From: a bacterium
GTDB taxonomy: Bacteria > Verrucomicrobiota > Kiritimatiellia > UBA8416
Length of the DNA stretch: 8,384 nucleotides
Direction: 5' to 3'
NCBI GenBank assembly: GCA_020048935.1
Contig: JAIFLS010000118.1
Location: 1-8,384 of the forward strand
Shown: one piece after another, positions 1-6,181 of the stretch
Layout: every line of letters begins with the position of its first letter
Position numbering within the stretch: the stretch's first letter is position 1
Notes under the pieces: generated by a model
Databases searched by the model: none
Seen by the model: the letters and a program-made list of their open reading frames with translations, nothing else
What the model was told of the DNA's origin: nothing
Position numbers and translations under genes: made by a program

Positions 1-5
1 ACAGC

Positions 6-929
6 TTGAAACATCGGGTGGAATACGCGGTATTCTGCTTCTGGGGATGGGCATTCGCGACCGTGCCCTACCGGGTGGCGCTGGCGCTGGGGTGGGGCGT
101 CGCCTGGATCGGGCATTACCTTGTGCGTTACCGTGTCTCGCTGGTGCACCGCCGTATCCGCGAGGTTTTCCCGGATATGCCTCCCCGACGGGTGCGCCAT
201 GTCGCCTGGATAAGCTGGCGCAACTTCGTGTTCAATATCGTGGATACCTTCCGGCTGCCACGGATCAATGAAGCGTGGCTGCGGCGCTACATGGTCGATT
301 ATGATCATACGGTTGGGCTGGTCCGCCAGAACCTGCCGCCCGGAGCTGGTGCGGTGGGCGTCTCGCTGCATATGGGCAGTGCCGAGGTGTTCGCCGTCAG
401 CCTGCAGCAGATGGGGGTGGATGTCTTCGTGATCACCGGGGCACAGAAAAACAAGCTGGTGGATGCCAAACTCAACGCCATGCGGGGGGCGACCGGGATT
501 GATTGCATTCCGAAGAGTGCTGGATCCGCCCTGCTCAAGCAGGTCTTCCGTCGTCTCAAGCAGGGTGGAGTGCTGACGATGCTGGCTGACCTGCGGCAGC
601 CCTATGGCGGTGTGGATGTCGACTTTCTCGGCGGTCGTGCCAGCGTCGTTCCGGGCATGGGCCTTTTCGCGAAGAAGTGCGGTGTGCCCGTGGCGTCCTC
701 GATCATCACGCGCGAAGGATGGGTTCGGCATCATCTGAAGGTTTTCCCGACGGTGCAACCGGATGAGGCGCTTTCAACGGAAAACGATGTGCAGCGGATG
801 ACGCAGATTGTGTTCAATCACTTCGACCGGGCGATACGGGAGCGGCCGGAGCAGTGGTTCTGGTACAACAAGAACTGGGTACTGGCACCGGTTCGCCAGC
901 CTGCCCCGGCAGCGGGAGGGGCAGCGTGA
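6..929 (+). CDS. LpxL/HtrB-family lipid A late acyltransferase
   Basis: The 307-residue product belongs to the LpxL/LpxM (HtrB/MsbB) lysophospholipid acyltransferase family. These inner-membrane enzymes add a secondary acyl chain to the lipid A precursor on the cytoplasmic face. A hydrophobic N-terminal segment (about residues 7-40) fits the usual membrane anchor and is followed by a basic stretch. The catalytic HX4E motif is visible as H122-MGSA-E127. A conserved ADLRQ block with FLGG follows at about 195-208, and the C-terminal PEQWFWYNKNW block is the family's usual ending. The length matches the family (about 300 residues). The start used is TTG at base 6; only five bases precede it, so the ribosome binding site is outside the window and a start further upstream cannot be excluded. 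The stop overlaps the next gene's ATG by one base. The exact acyl chain and acceptor cannot be read from sequence. Confidence 0.88.
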   Translation: MKHRVEYAVFCFWGWAFATVPYRVALALGWGVAWIGHYLVRYRVSLVHRRIREVFPDMPPRRVRHVAWISWRNFVFNIVDTFRLPRINEAWLRRYMVDYDHTVGLVRQNLPPGAGAVGVSLHMGSAEVFAVSLQQMGVDVFVITGAQKNKLVDAKLNAMRGATGIDCIPKSAGSALLKQVFRRLKQGGVLTMLADLRQPYGGVDVDFLGGRASVVPGMGLFAKKCGVPVASSIITREGWVRHHLKVFPTVQPDEALSTENDVQRMTQIVFNHFDRAIRERPEQWFWYNKNWVLAPVRQPAPAAGGAA

Positions 930-1783
930 TGGGCAAGGCATTCGAGGCGGTTGAACGGCATGTGCTGGTGACGGGCTGCTCGTCGGGTATCGGACGGGCT
1001 ACGGCCGAGGTGCTGCGCGCACGCGGCTGGCAGGTGTATCCGACCGCCCGGCGGCTGGAGGATCTGGAGCGGCTGCGCCAGGACGGGTTCCAGCCGGTCA
1101 AGCTGGATGTGGCCGATCCGGCCTCGGTGGAGGAGGCCGTCGAGGATGTGCTTGAACTGAGCGAGGGCCGGCTTGGCGCGGTGGTCAACAATGCCGGGGT
1201 GGCTCAGTTCGGTGCGGTGGAGGATCTGACGCGCGACGCGGTTCGCCGCCAGTTCGAGATCAACACGTTTGGTGCGCTGGACCTGACCAATCGCCTGATC
1301 CCGCATTTCCGCGGACAGGGCAGGGGCCGCATTGTGAACGTCAGTTCGGTATATGGCCGCGTGACCGCGCCGATGGTCGGCTGCTACTGTGCCTCGAAAT
1401 ACGCGCTGGAGGCGTTTTCAGACGCCATGCGAATTGAGCTGCGGGCGGAGGGGATCGCCGTCTCCTTGATCGAGCCGGGGCCGATCTTTTCCGAATTCCG
1501 GACAAAATCCGCGGATCATTCGGTTGTGGGCTTTGATATGGGTGCCGGGCGGTTCGGGGCGCGTTACCAGCGGCGTATGGCCAAGGCCAAGGCCGGGCAG
1601 CGGCGGGATTTGTTTACCCGGCCGCCGGAGGCGGTGGCGGTCAAGATCGCGCATGCGCTGGAGTCACGCCACCCGAAAACACGCTATTGCGTAACCGTAC
1701 CCGCGTATCTCGGCGCGTTCCTGCGCCGGTTCGCCCCCGATTCCCTGCTGGATCTGATGCTGGTCAAAAGCGCCCGCGTGTAG
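929..1783 (+). CDS. Classical SDR-family NAD(P)-dependent oxidoreductase
   Basis: This 284-residue classical short-chain dehydrogenase/reductase has a Rossmann fold. The cofactor loop TGCSSGIG lies at residues 15-22, an acidic LDVAD follows strand 3 (59-63), and NNAG is at 87-90. The catalytic set is N112, S140 (in VNVSS), Y153 and K157 (YCASK), and the PG motif is at 183-184. The overall pattern is closest to the 17-beta-hydroxysteroid-dehydrogenase-like SDRs, but the substrate cannot be predicted. The ATG at 929 was chosen because it overlaps the upstream stop (TGATG) and follows a GGGAGGGG ribosome binding site. An upstream in-frame GTG at 854 lies inside the acyltransferase gene and is unlikely. 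The overlap implies co-transcription with the lipid A acyltransferase, which hints at an acyl, lipid or envelope substrate (inference). A terminator begins five bases after the stop. Confidence 0.9.
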   Translation: MGKAFEAVERHVLVTGCSSGIGRATAEVLRARGWQVYPTARRLEDLERLRQDGFQPVKLDVADPASVEEAVEDVLELSEGRLGAVVNNAGVAQFGAVEDLTRDAVRRQFEINTFGALDLTNRLIPHFRGQGRGRIVNVSSVYGRVTAPMVGCYCASKYALEAFSDAMRIELRAEGIAVSLIEPGPIFSEFRTKSADHSVVGFDMGAGRFGARYQRRMAKAKAGQRRDLFTRPPEAVAVKIAHALESRHPKTRYCVTVPAYLGAFLRRFAPDSLLDLMLVKSARV

Positions 1784-1787
1784 ATTC

Positions 1788-1816
1788 CGGCCCATCGGCT
1801 TGGGCCGTTTGTCTTT
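1788..1816 (+). terminator. Rho-independent terminator after the SDR gene
   Basis: A perfect 7-bp stem CGGCCCA/TGGGCCG (1788-1794 and 1801-1807) with a 6-base loop is followed by TTTGTCTTT. It starts five bases after the SDR stop codon, where the transcript of the first two genes should end. Confidence 0.72.
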
Positions 1817-1820
1817 CAGG

Positions 1821-1842
1821 GGAACGGAAGCGGGGCCGTTCC
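1821..1842. other. Second hairpin in the convergent intergenic region
   Basis: A perfect 7-bp inverted repeat GGAACGG/CCGTTCC (1821-1827 and 1836-1842) with an 8-base loop lies just past the first terminator, between two convergent genes. Only a short ATTTA follows it on the + strand, and there is no T-run on the - strand. It may be a back-up terminator or stop incoming pheA transcription, but this is not certain. The remainder of 1784-1901 shows no gene. Confidence 0.4.
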
Positions 1843-1901
1843 ATTTAGGCGAGCCCTTTGCTATCATGTCATGTCCGCCGCCGCCTTGGCATGGGAATGG
1901 A

Positions 1902-2732
1902 TCAGGATTGGTACGCTTTATGACAGGGGTAGGCACCGCAGAGGCGCATGCTGACGGTTTGGTCGGCGGCGGCGCGAAGGGCGCGTTTGATTGCCGGTGA
2001 CTGCGCGTCGCCGTCCAGATCCACGAGAAAGGCGTATTCCTGGCGCTGGCCTCGGATGGGGCGGGATACCAGCCGCGAAAGGTTGATGCCTTCGGAGTGT
2101 AGGATGCCGAGGAATTGATAGAGACTACCGGGGCGGTTCTGCAGGCGTATCGCCAAGGTTATTTTTGCGCCGCGCGGCAGGCATTGGGGGCGTGCGGAGA
2201 TGACAATGAAGGAGGTGACGTTGGGCGTTTCCGTCGCCACGGGGAAATGCAGGATGTCAAGGCCGTACTGGCGTGCCAGGTTGCGGGATCCCAGAGAGGC
2301 TGTATGCAGATCTTCAGCGGCCAGGGCGGCAGCGGCCGAGGTGCTCGGGGCCTCATGCTTCTCGATGCCTTTGAGGTTGTGGGCGATCCATGGCGCGCAG
2401 TGCGCCAGCGGGACGAAATGCGAGTAGAGCCGCTTGGGAGTGAAGTCCTTGTGCCCGAGCAGGGCCAGTTTCACGTCCAGGGATAGCTCCTCGATGATAT
2501 GCACCGGTGGCTTGTTGTCCAGGAGAATGTCCACGGTCTCGTTGATCGCGCCGCCGGATGAGTTCTCGATGGGAATCACGCCGAATGCATCCTTGTTCCC
2601 GGCCACGAAGTTGCAGACGTCCAGGATACCCGCTAGCGGGATCATGCGAGCCATCGCAAACCGCTTCTTGGCGACCAGATTCGAGTAGGTGCCTAGTGGC
2701 CCGAGGAAGGCGACGGTGTTCTGGCTGGACAT
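1902..2732 (-). CDS. pheA: Prephenate dehydratase, monofunctional (PDT plus ACT)
   Basis: This 276-residue enzyme would convert prephenate to phenylpyruvate in phenylalanine synthesis. The PDT domain spans about residues 5-180, with FLGPLGTYS (9-17), the PIENSSGG block (54-61) and STSAAAA (130-136). A C-terminal ACT domain (about 190-265) carries RPGSLY (200-205) and SRP (223-225), the usual phenylalanine feedback site. No chorismate mutase domain precedes it. Two motifs diverge. The usual TRF is TSF at 173-175, keeping the catalytic-type Thr but losing the Arg. The usual SHPQ-like block reads SHFVPLAHC (104-112). The ATG at 2732 is preferred because GGGGGA sits seven bases upstream and the protein then begins just before the conserved core. 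An in-frame ATG at 2780 would add 16 residues but has a poor ribosome binding site. The gene follows the permease pair on the same strand by 116 bases and probably has its own promoter. Identity is secure; full activity is less so given the motif changes. Confidence 0.88.
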   Translation of the reverse strand: MSSQNTVAFLGPLGTYSNLVAKKRFAMARMIPLAGILDVCNFVAGNKDAFGVIPIENSSGGAINETVDILLDNKPPVHIIEELSLDVKLALLGHKDFTPKRLYSHFVPLAHCAPWIAHNLKGIEKHEAPSTSAAAALAAEDLHTASLGSRNLARQYGLDILHFPVATETPNVTSFIVISARPQCLPRGAKITLAIRLQNRPGSLYQFLGILHSEGINLSRLVSRPIRGQRQEYAFLVDLDGDAQSPAIKRALRAAADQTVSMRLCGAYPCHKAYQS

Positions 2733-2809
2733 GATGGGTTCCCCCTGCGGATTCTGTCTGTGGTCGGGTTTAATTGACATGGCGGCACTTTAGCAGTTGC
2801 ACGTGCCCG

Positions 2810-2842
2810 AAAAAAGCGCAAAAAATCAATCCTTGCGGGATT
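2810..2842 (-). terminator. Possible terminator after the OppC-like gene
   Basis: On the - strand, seven bases past the OppC-like stop, a short AATCC/GGATT stem (2842-2838 and 2832-2828) with a 5-base loop is followed by two runs of six T (2825-2820 and 2815-2810). The stem is short, so the T-runs carry most of the evidence. It would separate the transporter transcript from the prephenate dehydratase gene. Confidence 0.45.
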
Positions 2843-2848
2843 TCCTTG

Positions 2849-3724
2849 TCAGCGCAGGGCACGAGGGTCGAGGGCATCGCGCAGGGCGTCGCCGATAAGG
2901 TTGAGTGCGAGCAGGGTGGCCGAGAGGGTGACGCCGGGGAAAATGAGCATCCAGGGGTAGCTTTCCATCATGCGTGCCCCGTCGCCGATCAGCAATCCCC
3001 ACGAACTCATCGGGGCCCGGATGCCAAGGCCGAGGAAGCTCAGGAACGACTCCAGCAGGATGACGCGCGGGACGGTCAGCGTTGTGTAGACAATCACCGG
3101 TCCGATCACGTTCGGCACGATATGGCGAGCCAGGATGCGGGCATGCGAGTAGCCGAGCACCCGCGCGGCGCGGATGAACGTCTGTTCGCGCAAGGCCAGC
3201 ACCTGGCCGCGCACGATGCGGGCCATGGTCAGCCATTCCACCGCACCGATGGCGACGAAAAGCAGCAGCAGGTTACGGCCGAACACCACCATCAGGATGA
3301 TCACGAAAACAGTGAAGGGCAGGGCGTAGAGGATGTCCACGATCCGCATCATGAGGTTGTCCGTGCGCCCACCGGCGTAGCCGGACAGCGCGCCGTAGGC
3401 CACCCCGATGCAGAGCGAGACGAACGTCGCGCAGAGCCCGACCGCCAGCGAGATCCGTCCGCCGTGCAGCAGGCGTGAAAGCAGGTCGCGCCCCAGGTCG
3501 TCGGTCCCGAGCCAGTGCGCCGCCGATGGCGGTGTGGCCCCTAGTTCGAGATCCTGCAGCGTATGCGGGTAGGGGCTGATCACGGGAGCCAGTAACGAAC
3601 TGGCGGCCAGCAGTACGAGCAGGATCAGTGCTCCCACTGCCGGGCGGTTACGACGGAACCGGCGCCAGGCGAGGACGCGGGGCGGGGTGCCCTGGGCAAT
3701 GGGTGTGTCGGTTGCCGTACTCAT
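2849..3724 (-). CDS. OppC/DppC-type ABC transporter permease
   Basis: This 291-residue inner-membrane permease belongs to the peptide/nickel (OppC/DppC) family and would form half of the substrate channel with the OppB-like partner. A cytoplasmic N-terminal tail (1-29) leads into the first membrane segment (about 30-51). The family signature HWLGTDDLGRD is at 70-80, followed by LLSRLLHGGR. Further membrane segments lie at about 93-115, 135-160, 205-230 and 258-280. The EAA-type loop that contacts the ATPase is at about 180-205 (RAARVLGYSHARILARHIVPN), and FLSFLGLGI is at 227-235. The ATG at 3724 was chosen because it overlaps the upstream stop as ATGA, has GAGGA seven bases upstream, and gives a family-sized product. 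The same frame is open much further upstream, but only inside oppB. No ATPase (OppD/OppF) gene follows; the next gene is prephenate dehydratase. Substrate unknown: peptides, nickel or other small solutes. Confidence 0.9.
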   Translation of the reverse strand: MSTATDTPIAQGTPPRVLAWRRFRRNRPAVGALILLVLLAASSLLAPVISPYPHTLQDLELGATPPSAAHWLGTDDLGRDLLSRLLHGGRISLAVGLCATFVSLCIGVAYGALSGYAGGRTDNLMMRIVDILYALPFTVFVIILMVVFGRNLLLLFVAIGAVEWLTMARIVRGQVLALREQTFIRAARVLGYSHARILARHIVPNVIGPVIVYTTLTVPRVILLESFLSFLGLGIRAPMSSWGLLIGDGARMMESYPWMLIFPGVTLSATLLALNLIGDALRDALDPRALR

Positions 3725-4641
3725 GTGTGCATCCTCAGGCGTGGATTCAGGACGACTAGCAGCAGATCGACGAGCGTGTTGAACAGCACGACCAGGACCG
3801 AATAGAAGACCACCAGTCCCAGCACGAGTGTGTAATCGCGATTGAACGCGCTGGCGACGAACATTTTCCCCATGCCGGGAATATCGAAGATCGTCTCGGT
3901 GACGAACGAGCCGGATATCAGGCCGGCCACGGCGGGGCCGAGAAAAGAGATCACCGGGAATATTCCCGGCTTGAGCGCGTGGATGCCGACGATCCTGCAT
4001 TCCCCGAGGCCCTTGGCCCTGGCCGTGCGGATATAATCCTGGGGCAGTACCTCCAGCATACCGGCCCGTGTCAGGCGAGCGATGTAGGCGGCATAGGTCG
4101 CTCCCAGGGTGATCGCGGGCAGCACCCGGTCGGAGGGCGTATACCAGCCTGTCGCGTTGAACATGCCGGCGTGGAGCGCGAATACCAGCACCAGCAGCGG
4201 GCCGAGCACGAACGCGGGAATGCAGATGCCGGCCATGGACAGGGTCATGGGAACGGTGTCGAGCGCGCTGTTGGGCCGGATGGCCGCCGTGATCCCGGCG
4301 GCCAGGCCGATCACCAGTGCCACCAGCAATGCCCACAAACCGAGTTCAAGCGAGACCGGGAAGGTCTCGGCAATCATGTCGTTCACCGAGCGTCCCGGAT
4401 ATTTCAGGGAGGGTCCCAGGTCGCCGCGCAGCAGGTTGCCGAGATAGCGGACGTACTGGATGTGCAGGGGCGCATCCAGGCCGTAGTGGCGGTTGAGTTG
4501 CTCGATGGCCTGTGGCGGGTACTGCTTCTCGTCGGTAAAGGGTCCCCCGGGCGCCATGCGTACGAGCAGGAAGGTCAGCGTCACCGTTGCCAGGAGCACC
4601 GGGATCATCGAAAGCAGACGTCGCAACAGGAATTTCAGCAT
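3721..4641 (-). CDS. OppB/DppB-type ABC transporter permease
   Basis: This 306-residue permease is exactly the length of E. coli OppB and has its typical N-terminus (MLKFLLRRLLSMIP, first membrane segment about 9-28) followed by RMAPGGPF (28-35). The periplasmic loop contains the characteristic HYGLDAPLHIQYVRYLGNLLRGDLG stretch (52-76). Membrane segments lie at about 100-122, 138-160, 174-192, 228-250 and 272-298. The EAA-type cytoplasmic loop (about 199-225, IRTARAKGL) and IPGMGKMF (254-261) are conserved. The ATG at 4641 was chosen for family length. In-frame alternatives are ATG 4662 and TTG 4677, but the TTG is also part of a TTGACA box. No clear Shine-Dalgarno precedes 4641. It is the first gene of its strand, with no solute-binding protein gene before it, and overlaps the OppC-like gene by four bases. 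Confidence 0.9.
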   Translation of the reverse strand: MLKFLLRRLLSMIPVLLATVTLTFLLVRMAPGGPFTDEKQYPPQAIEQLNRHYGLDAPLHIQYVRYLGNLLRGDLGPSLKYPGRSVNDMIAETFPVSLELGLWALLVALVIGLAAGITAAIRPNSALDTVPMTLSMAGICIPAFVLGPLLVLVFALHAGMFNATGWYTPSDRVLPAITLGATYAAYIARLTRAGMLEVLPQDYIRTARAKGLGECRIVGIHALKPGIFPVISFLGPAVAGLISGSFVTETIFDIPGMGKMFVASAFNRDYTLVLGLVVFYSVLVVLFNTLVDLLLVVLNPRLRMHT

Positions 4642-4648
4642 GACGGGA

Positions 4649-4677
4649 ACTATGGCTACCATCGCGCCTGCTGTCAA
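4649..4677 (-). promoter_or_regulatory. Candidate promoter for the OppB-OppC operon
   Basis: On the - strand, TTGACA (4677-4672, a perfect -35 consensus) is separated by 17 bases from CATAGT (4654-4649, four of six matches to the -10). Initiation about seven bases later would fall on or next to the ATG at 4641, giving a nearly leaderless message. That would fit the missing Shine-Dalgarno. A second -10-like CATAAT lies at 4694-4689 without a good -35, so the assignment is tentative. Confidence 0.35.
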
Positions 4678-4713
4678 GCAACGCGCATATTATGGATAGG
4701 GCACAGCCCCGCT

Positions 4714-4737
4714 TAATGTTCAACGTAATGTTCAACG
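4714..4737. repeat. Tandem 12-bp direct repeat between divergent operons
   Basis: TAATGTTCAACG occurs twice back to back (4714-4725 and 4726-4737) with no mismatch. It lies between the divergent oppB-like and glycosyltransferase genes, upstream of the candidate oppB promoter. It could be a pair of regulator binding sites one helical turn apart or a recent duplication. The rest of 4642-4829 holds the candidate promoter and the GT ribosome binding site; no gene is seen. Confidence 0.7.
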
Positions 4738-4829
4738 GTGACAGATATCGCTTGATCCTCGGGCAAGGATAAGGCTACTGTCTATGTCATTTCGATTTGG
4801 CAGTGATCCGTTTCTAATAGGATGGGTGC

Positions 4830-5573
4830 ATGTCTATATATGAGCAATCCATTTTCCTGATTCCTGTTTACAATGAAGAGGCGAATCTGATTCCACTGCT
4901 TGAAGAGTTGCGGGGGGTGGCCCCATCGGCTGCTGTCTGTTTCATCAATGATTGTTCACTCGATAATACCGAGAAAGTCCTGAAAACGCTGGATTGTGAT
5001 TTCATATCGTTGCCGTGCAATCTCGGAGTTGGCGGGGCCATGCAGGCAGGGTTCCGTTATGCCTATGCCAAGGGATACCGGTACGCGATCCGGATTGATG
5101 GAGATGGCCAGCATCCGCCAGGCGAAAGTCGCAAGCTTGTCGAACGCATGTCCGTCGGAGACGTCGACATGGTTGTGGGGTCGCGTTTTCTCGGGGATCG
5201 TTCCTACACGAGTACCTGGTACCGCCAAGTCGGGATTTTCGGTTTGGCGGCGATGCTCAGTGCCGCCTGCCGTCAGAAAATCACGGATCCGACATCCGGA
5301 TTCCAGATTGTGAACCGCGCGGTGATGGGCTATTTCGGGCATCAATACCCCGTTGACTATCCTGAGCCTGAGGCATTAGCCTTGTTGAGTCGGCAGGGCT
5401 ATCGATACTGCGAGGTCGGTACGCGGTTCCGTGCAAGGCAGAAGGGGACATCGAGCATTCGTCACTGGGGCACGATCTATTATCTGTTCAAGGTCAGCAT
5501 TGCCTTGTTTGTTGATCGGTGCCGGGCGATCGATCCCCGCTATGACCGTCGAAATGCGGAGAACTGGATATGA
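4830..5573 (+). CDS. Family 2 glycosyltransferase, polyprenyl-phosphate type
   Basis: This 247-residue GT-A fold glycosyltransferase resembles the dolichyl/polyprenyl-phosphate sugar synthases. The nucleotide-binding start IPVYNEE is at 11-17 and INDCSLDNT at 39-47. NLGVGGAMQAGFRYA (64-78) is typical of the polyprenyl-phosphate branch. The metal-binding DxD is D90-G-D92, in RIDGDGQHP. GSRF is at 117-120, DPTSGFQ at 153-159 and PEPEAL at 179-184. It would move a sugar from a nucleotide donor to a lipid phosphate at the cytoplasmic face. Unlike GtrB it has no C-terminal pair of membrane segments, so it probably relies on a partner for the membrane. The ATG at 4830 has AGGA seven bases upstream. 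Its stop overlaps the next ATG (ATGA), so it is translationally coupled to the DUF2304-like gene. Sugar and nucleotide are unknown. Confidence 0.88.
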   Translation: MSIYEQSIFLIPVYNEEANLIPLLEELRGVAPSAAVCFINDCSLDNTEKVLKTLDCDFISLPCNLGVGGAMQAGFRYAYAKGYRYAIRIDGDGQHPPGESRKLVERMSVGDVDMVVGSRFLGDRSYTSTWYRQVGIFGLAAMLSAACRQKITDPTSGFQIVNRAVMGYFGHQYPVDYPEPEALALLSRQGYRYCEVGTRFRARQKGTSSIRHWGTIYYLFKVSIALFVDRCRAIDPRYDRRNAENWI

Positions 5574-6181
5574 CGCTGCCGCAGTTGTTTTCGTCCATTG
5601 CAGGGGGTGGTATCTGTATCGCCAGCTTGTGGGGGTTCGTGTCCTGCCGGACCCGCCGTTTCCGCGCCTTGATCTGGCTGGGGATCGGGTTGGCGATGTT
5701 GTACGCGGGATTTCGTCCCAGTATGATCGAGTGGGTTGGCCCTGATAGTGCCGATCTGCGGCTTCGGCTTGTCGTGGCCTTGCTGAGTTTTATCGTGATT
5801 ACCGTGACGCTGGAGGCTATCCGTGTGTCGCGGATGCAGGAGCGCTATGCCTTCCTGTGGCTGTTGACAGGGGCCGTGCTGTTTGTCGGTGCCGTCTGGT
5901 CGGACGTGGCGATTGTGGTTTCCAGGTTAACCGGCATGAGTTACACAGCCTCGGTCATGGTGGTCATCTTCTCGTTTTTCATCTTTGTTCTTTTCCACTT
6001 GTGCGTGACTCTCAGCAGCCAGCAGGACCGCCATGCCAAACTGGTTCGTGAACTGGCCTTGGTGGAAGAACGGCTTCGCCGTGTGGAGGAGGCTCGTGAC
6101 CATGCCGGGCCGCGCGGGCTGCCGCCGGCGGATAATCATCAAACGCCGGGATCTGGCTGCGGGAAGGAGCCTTCCGTTTGA
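5570..6181 (+). CDS. DUF2304-like membrane protein
   Basis: This 203-residue membrane protein matches my recollection of the DUF2304 pattern, common beside GT2 genes, over about residues 65-170. That region has a membrane segment at 66-84, a basic turn, YAFLWLLTGAVLFVGAVWSDVA (93-114), then SRLTGMSYTASVMVVIFSFFIFVLFHL (118-144) and the amphipathic tail QQDRHAKLVRELALVEERL (151-169). The tail is likely cytoplasmic and helical, possibly coiled-coil. About 60 extra N-terminal residues carry two more hydrophobic stretches (about 6-25 and 33-48), and the last 25 residues are hydrophilic, so it is longer than the usual DUF2304 protein of about 120. The start overlaps the GT stop (ATGA), with GGAG eight bases upstream. 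It may anchor the GT2 enzyme or help flip the lipid-linked sugar (inference from neighbours). The family call was made by eye. Confidence 0.68.
   Translation: MTLPQLFSSIAGGGICIASLWGFVSCRTRRFRALIWLGIGLAMLYAGFRPSMIEWVGPDSADLRLRLVVALLSFIVITVTLEAIRVSRMQERYAFLWLLTGAVLFVGAVWSDVAIVVSRLTGMSYTASVMVVIFSFFIFVLFHLCVTLSSQQDRHAKLVRELALVEERLRRVEEARDHAGPRGLPPADNHQTPGSGCGKEPSV
6162..6180 (+). promoter_or_regulatory. Strong Shine-Dalgarno fixing a TTG start
   Basis: GGAAGGAG at 6162-6169 lies eight bases before TTG at 6178. The TTG overlaps the upstream stop as TTGA, mirroring the ATGA junction of the previous gene pair. The start restores a complete first membrane segment that would be lost with the later ATG at 6238. 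Confidence 0.72.

Noticed and set aside
2774..3478. Long + strand open frame (234 codons) opposite the OppC-like gene
   Set aside because: It is the antisense of a clear permease gene. The predicted protein is a low-complexity, Asp/Gln/His/Arg-rich product of complementary high-GC codons with no recognisable motif.
2849..4336. Reading the OppC-like frame as a 495-residue fusion protein
   Set aside because: The first 200 or so codons lie within oppB in another frame and look like a shadow. The ATG at 3724 has a ribosome binding site, an ATGA overlap and gives the normal family length.
3979..4716. Long + strand open frame (245 codons) opposite the OppB-like gene
   Set aside because: Same reason: an antisense shadow of a well-supported permease, rich in Gln/His/Arg/Gly and without family features.
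4755..4770. Short inverted repeat ATCCT/AGGAT upstream of the glycosyltransferase gene
   Set aside because: The stem is only five base pairs with no T-run or known riboswitch pattern, so it is compatible with chance.
4752..4818. Promoter for the glycosyltransferase operon (TTGATC near 4752, TCTAAT at 4813-4818)
   Set aside because: TTGATC has no acceptable -10 at 17 bases. TCTAAT has no good -35 and would start transcription after the AGGA ribosome binding site. A promoter is expected here, but none can be placed.
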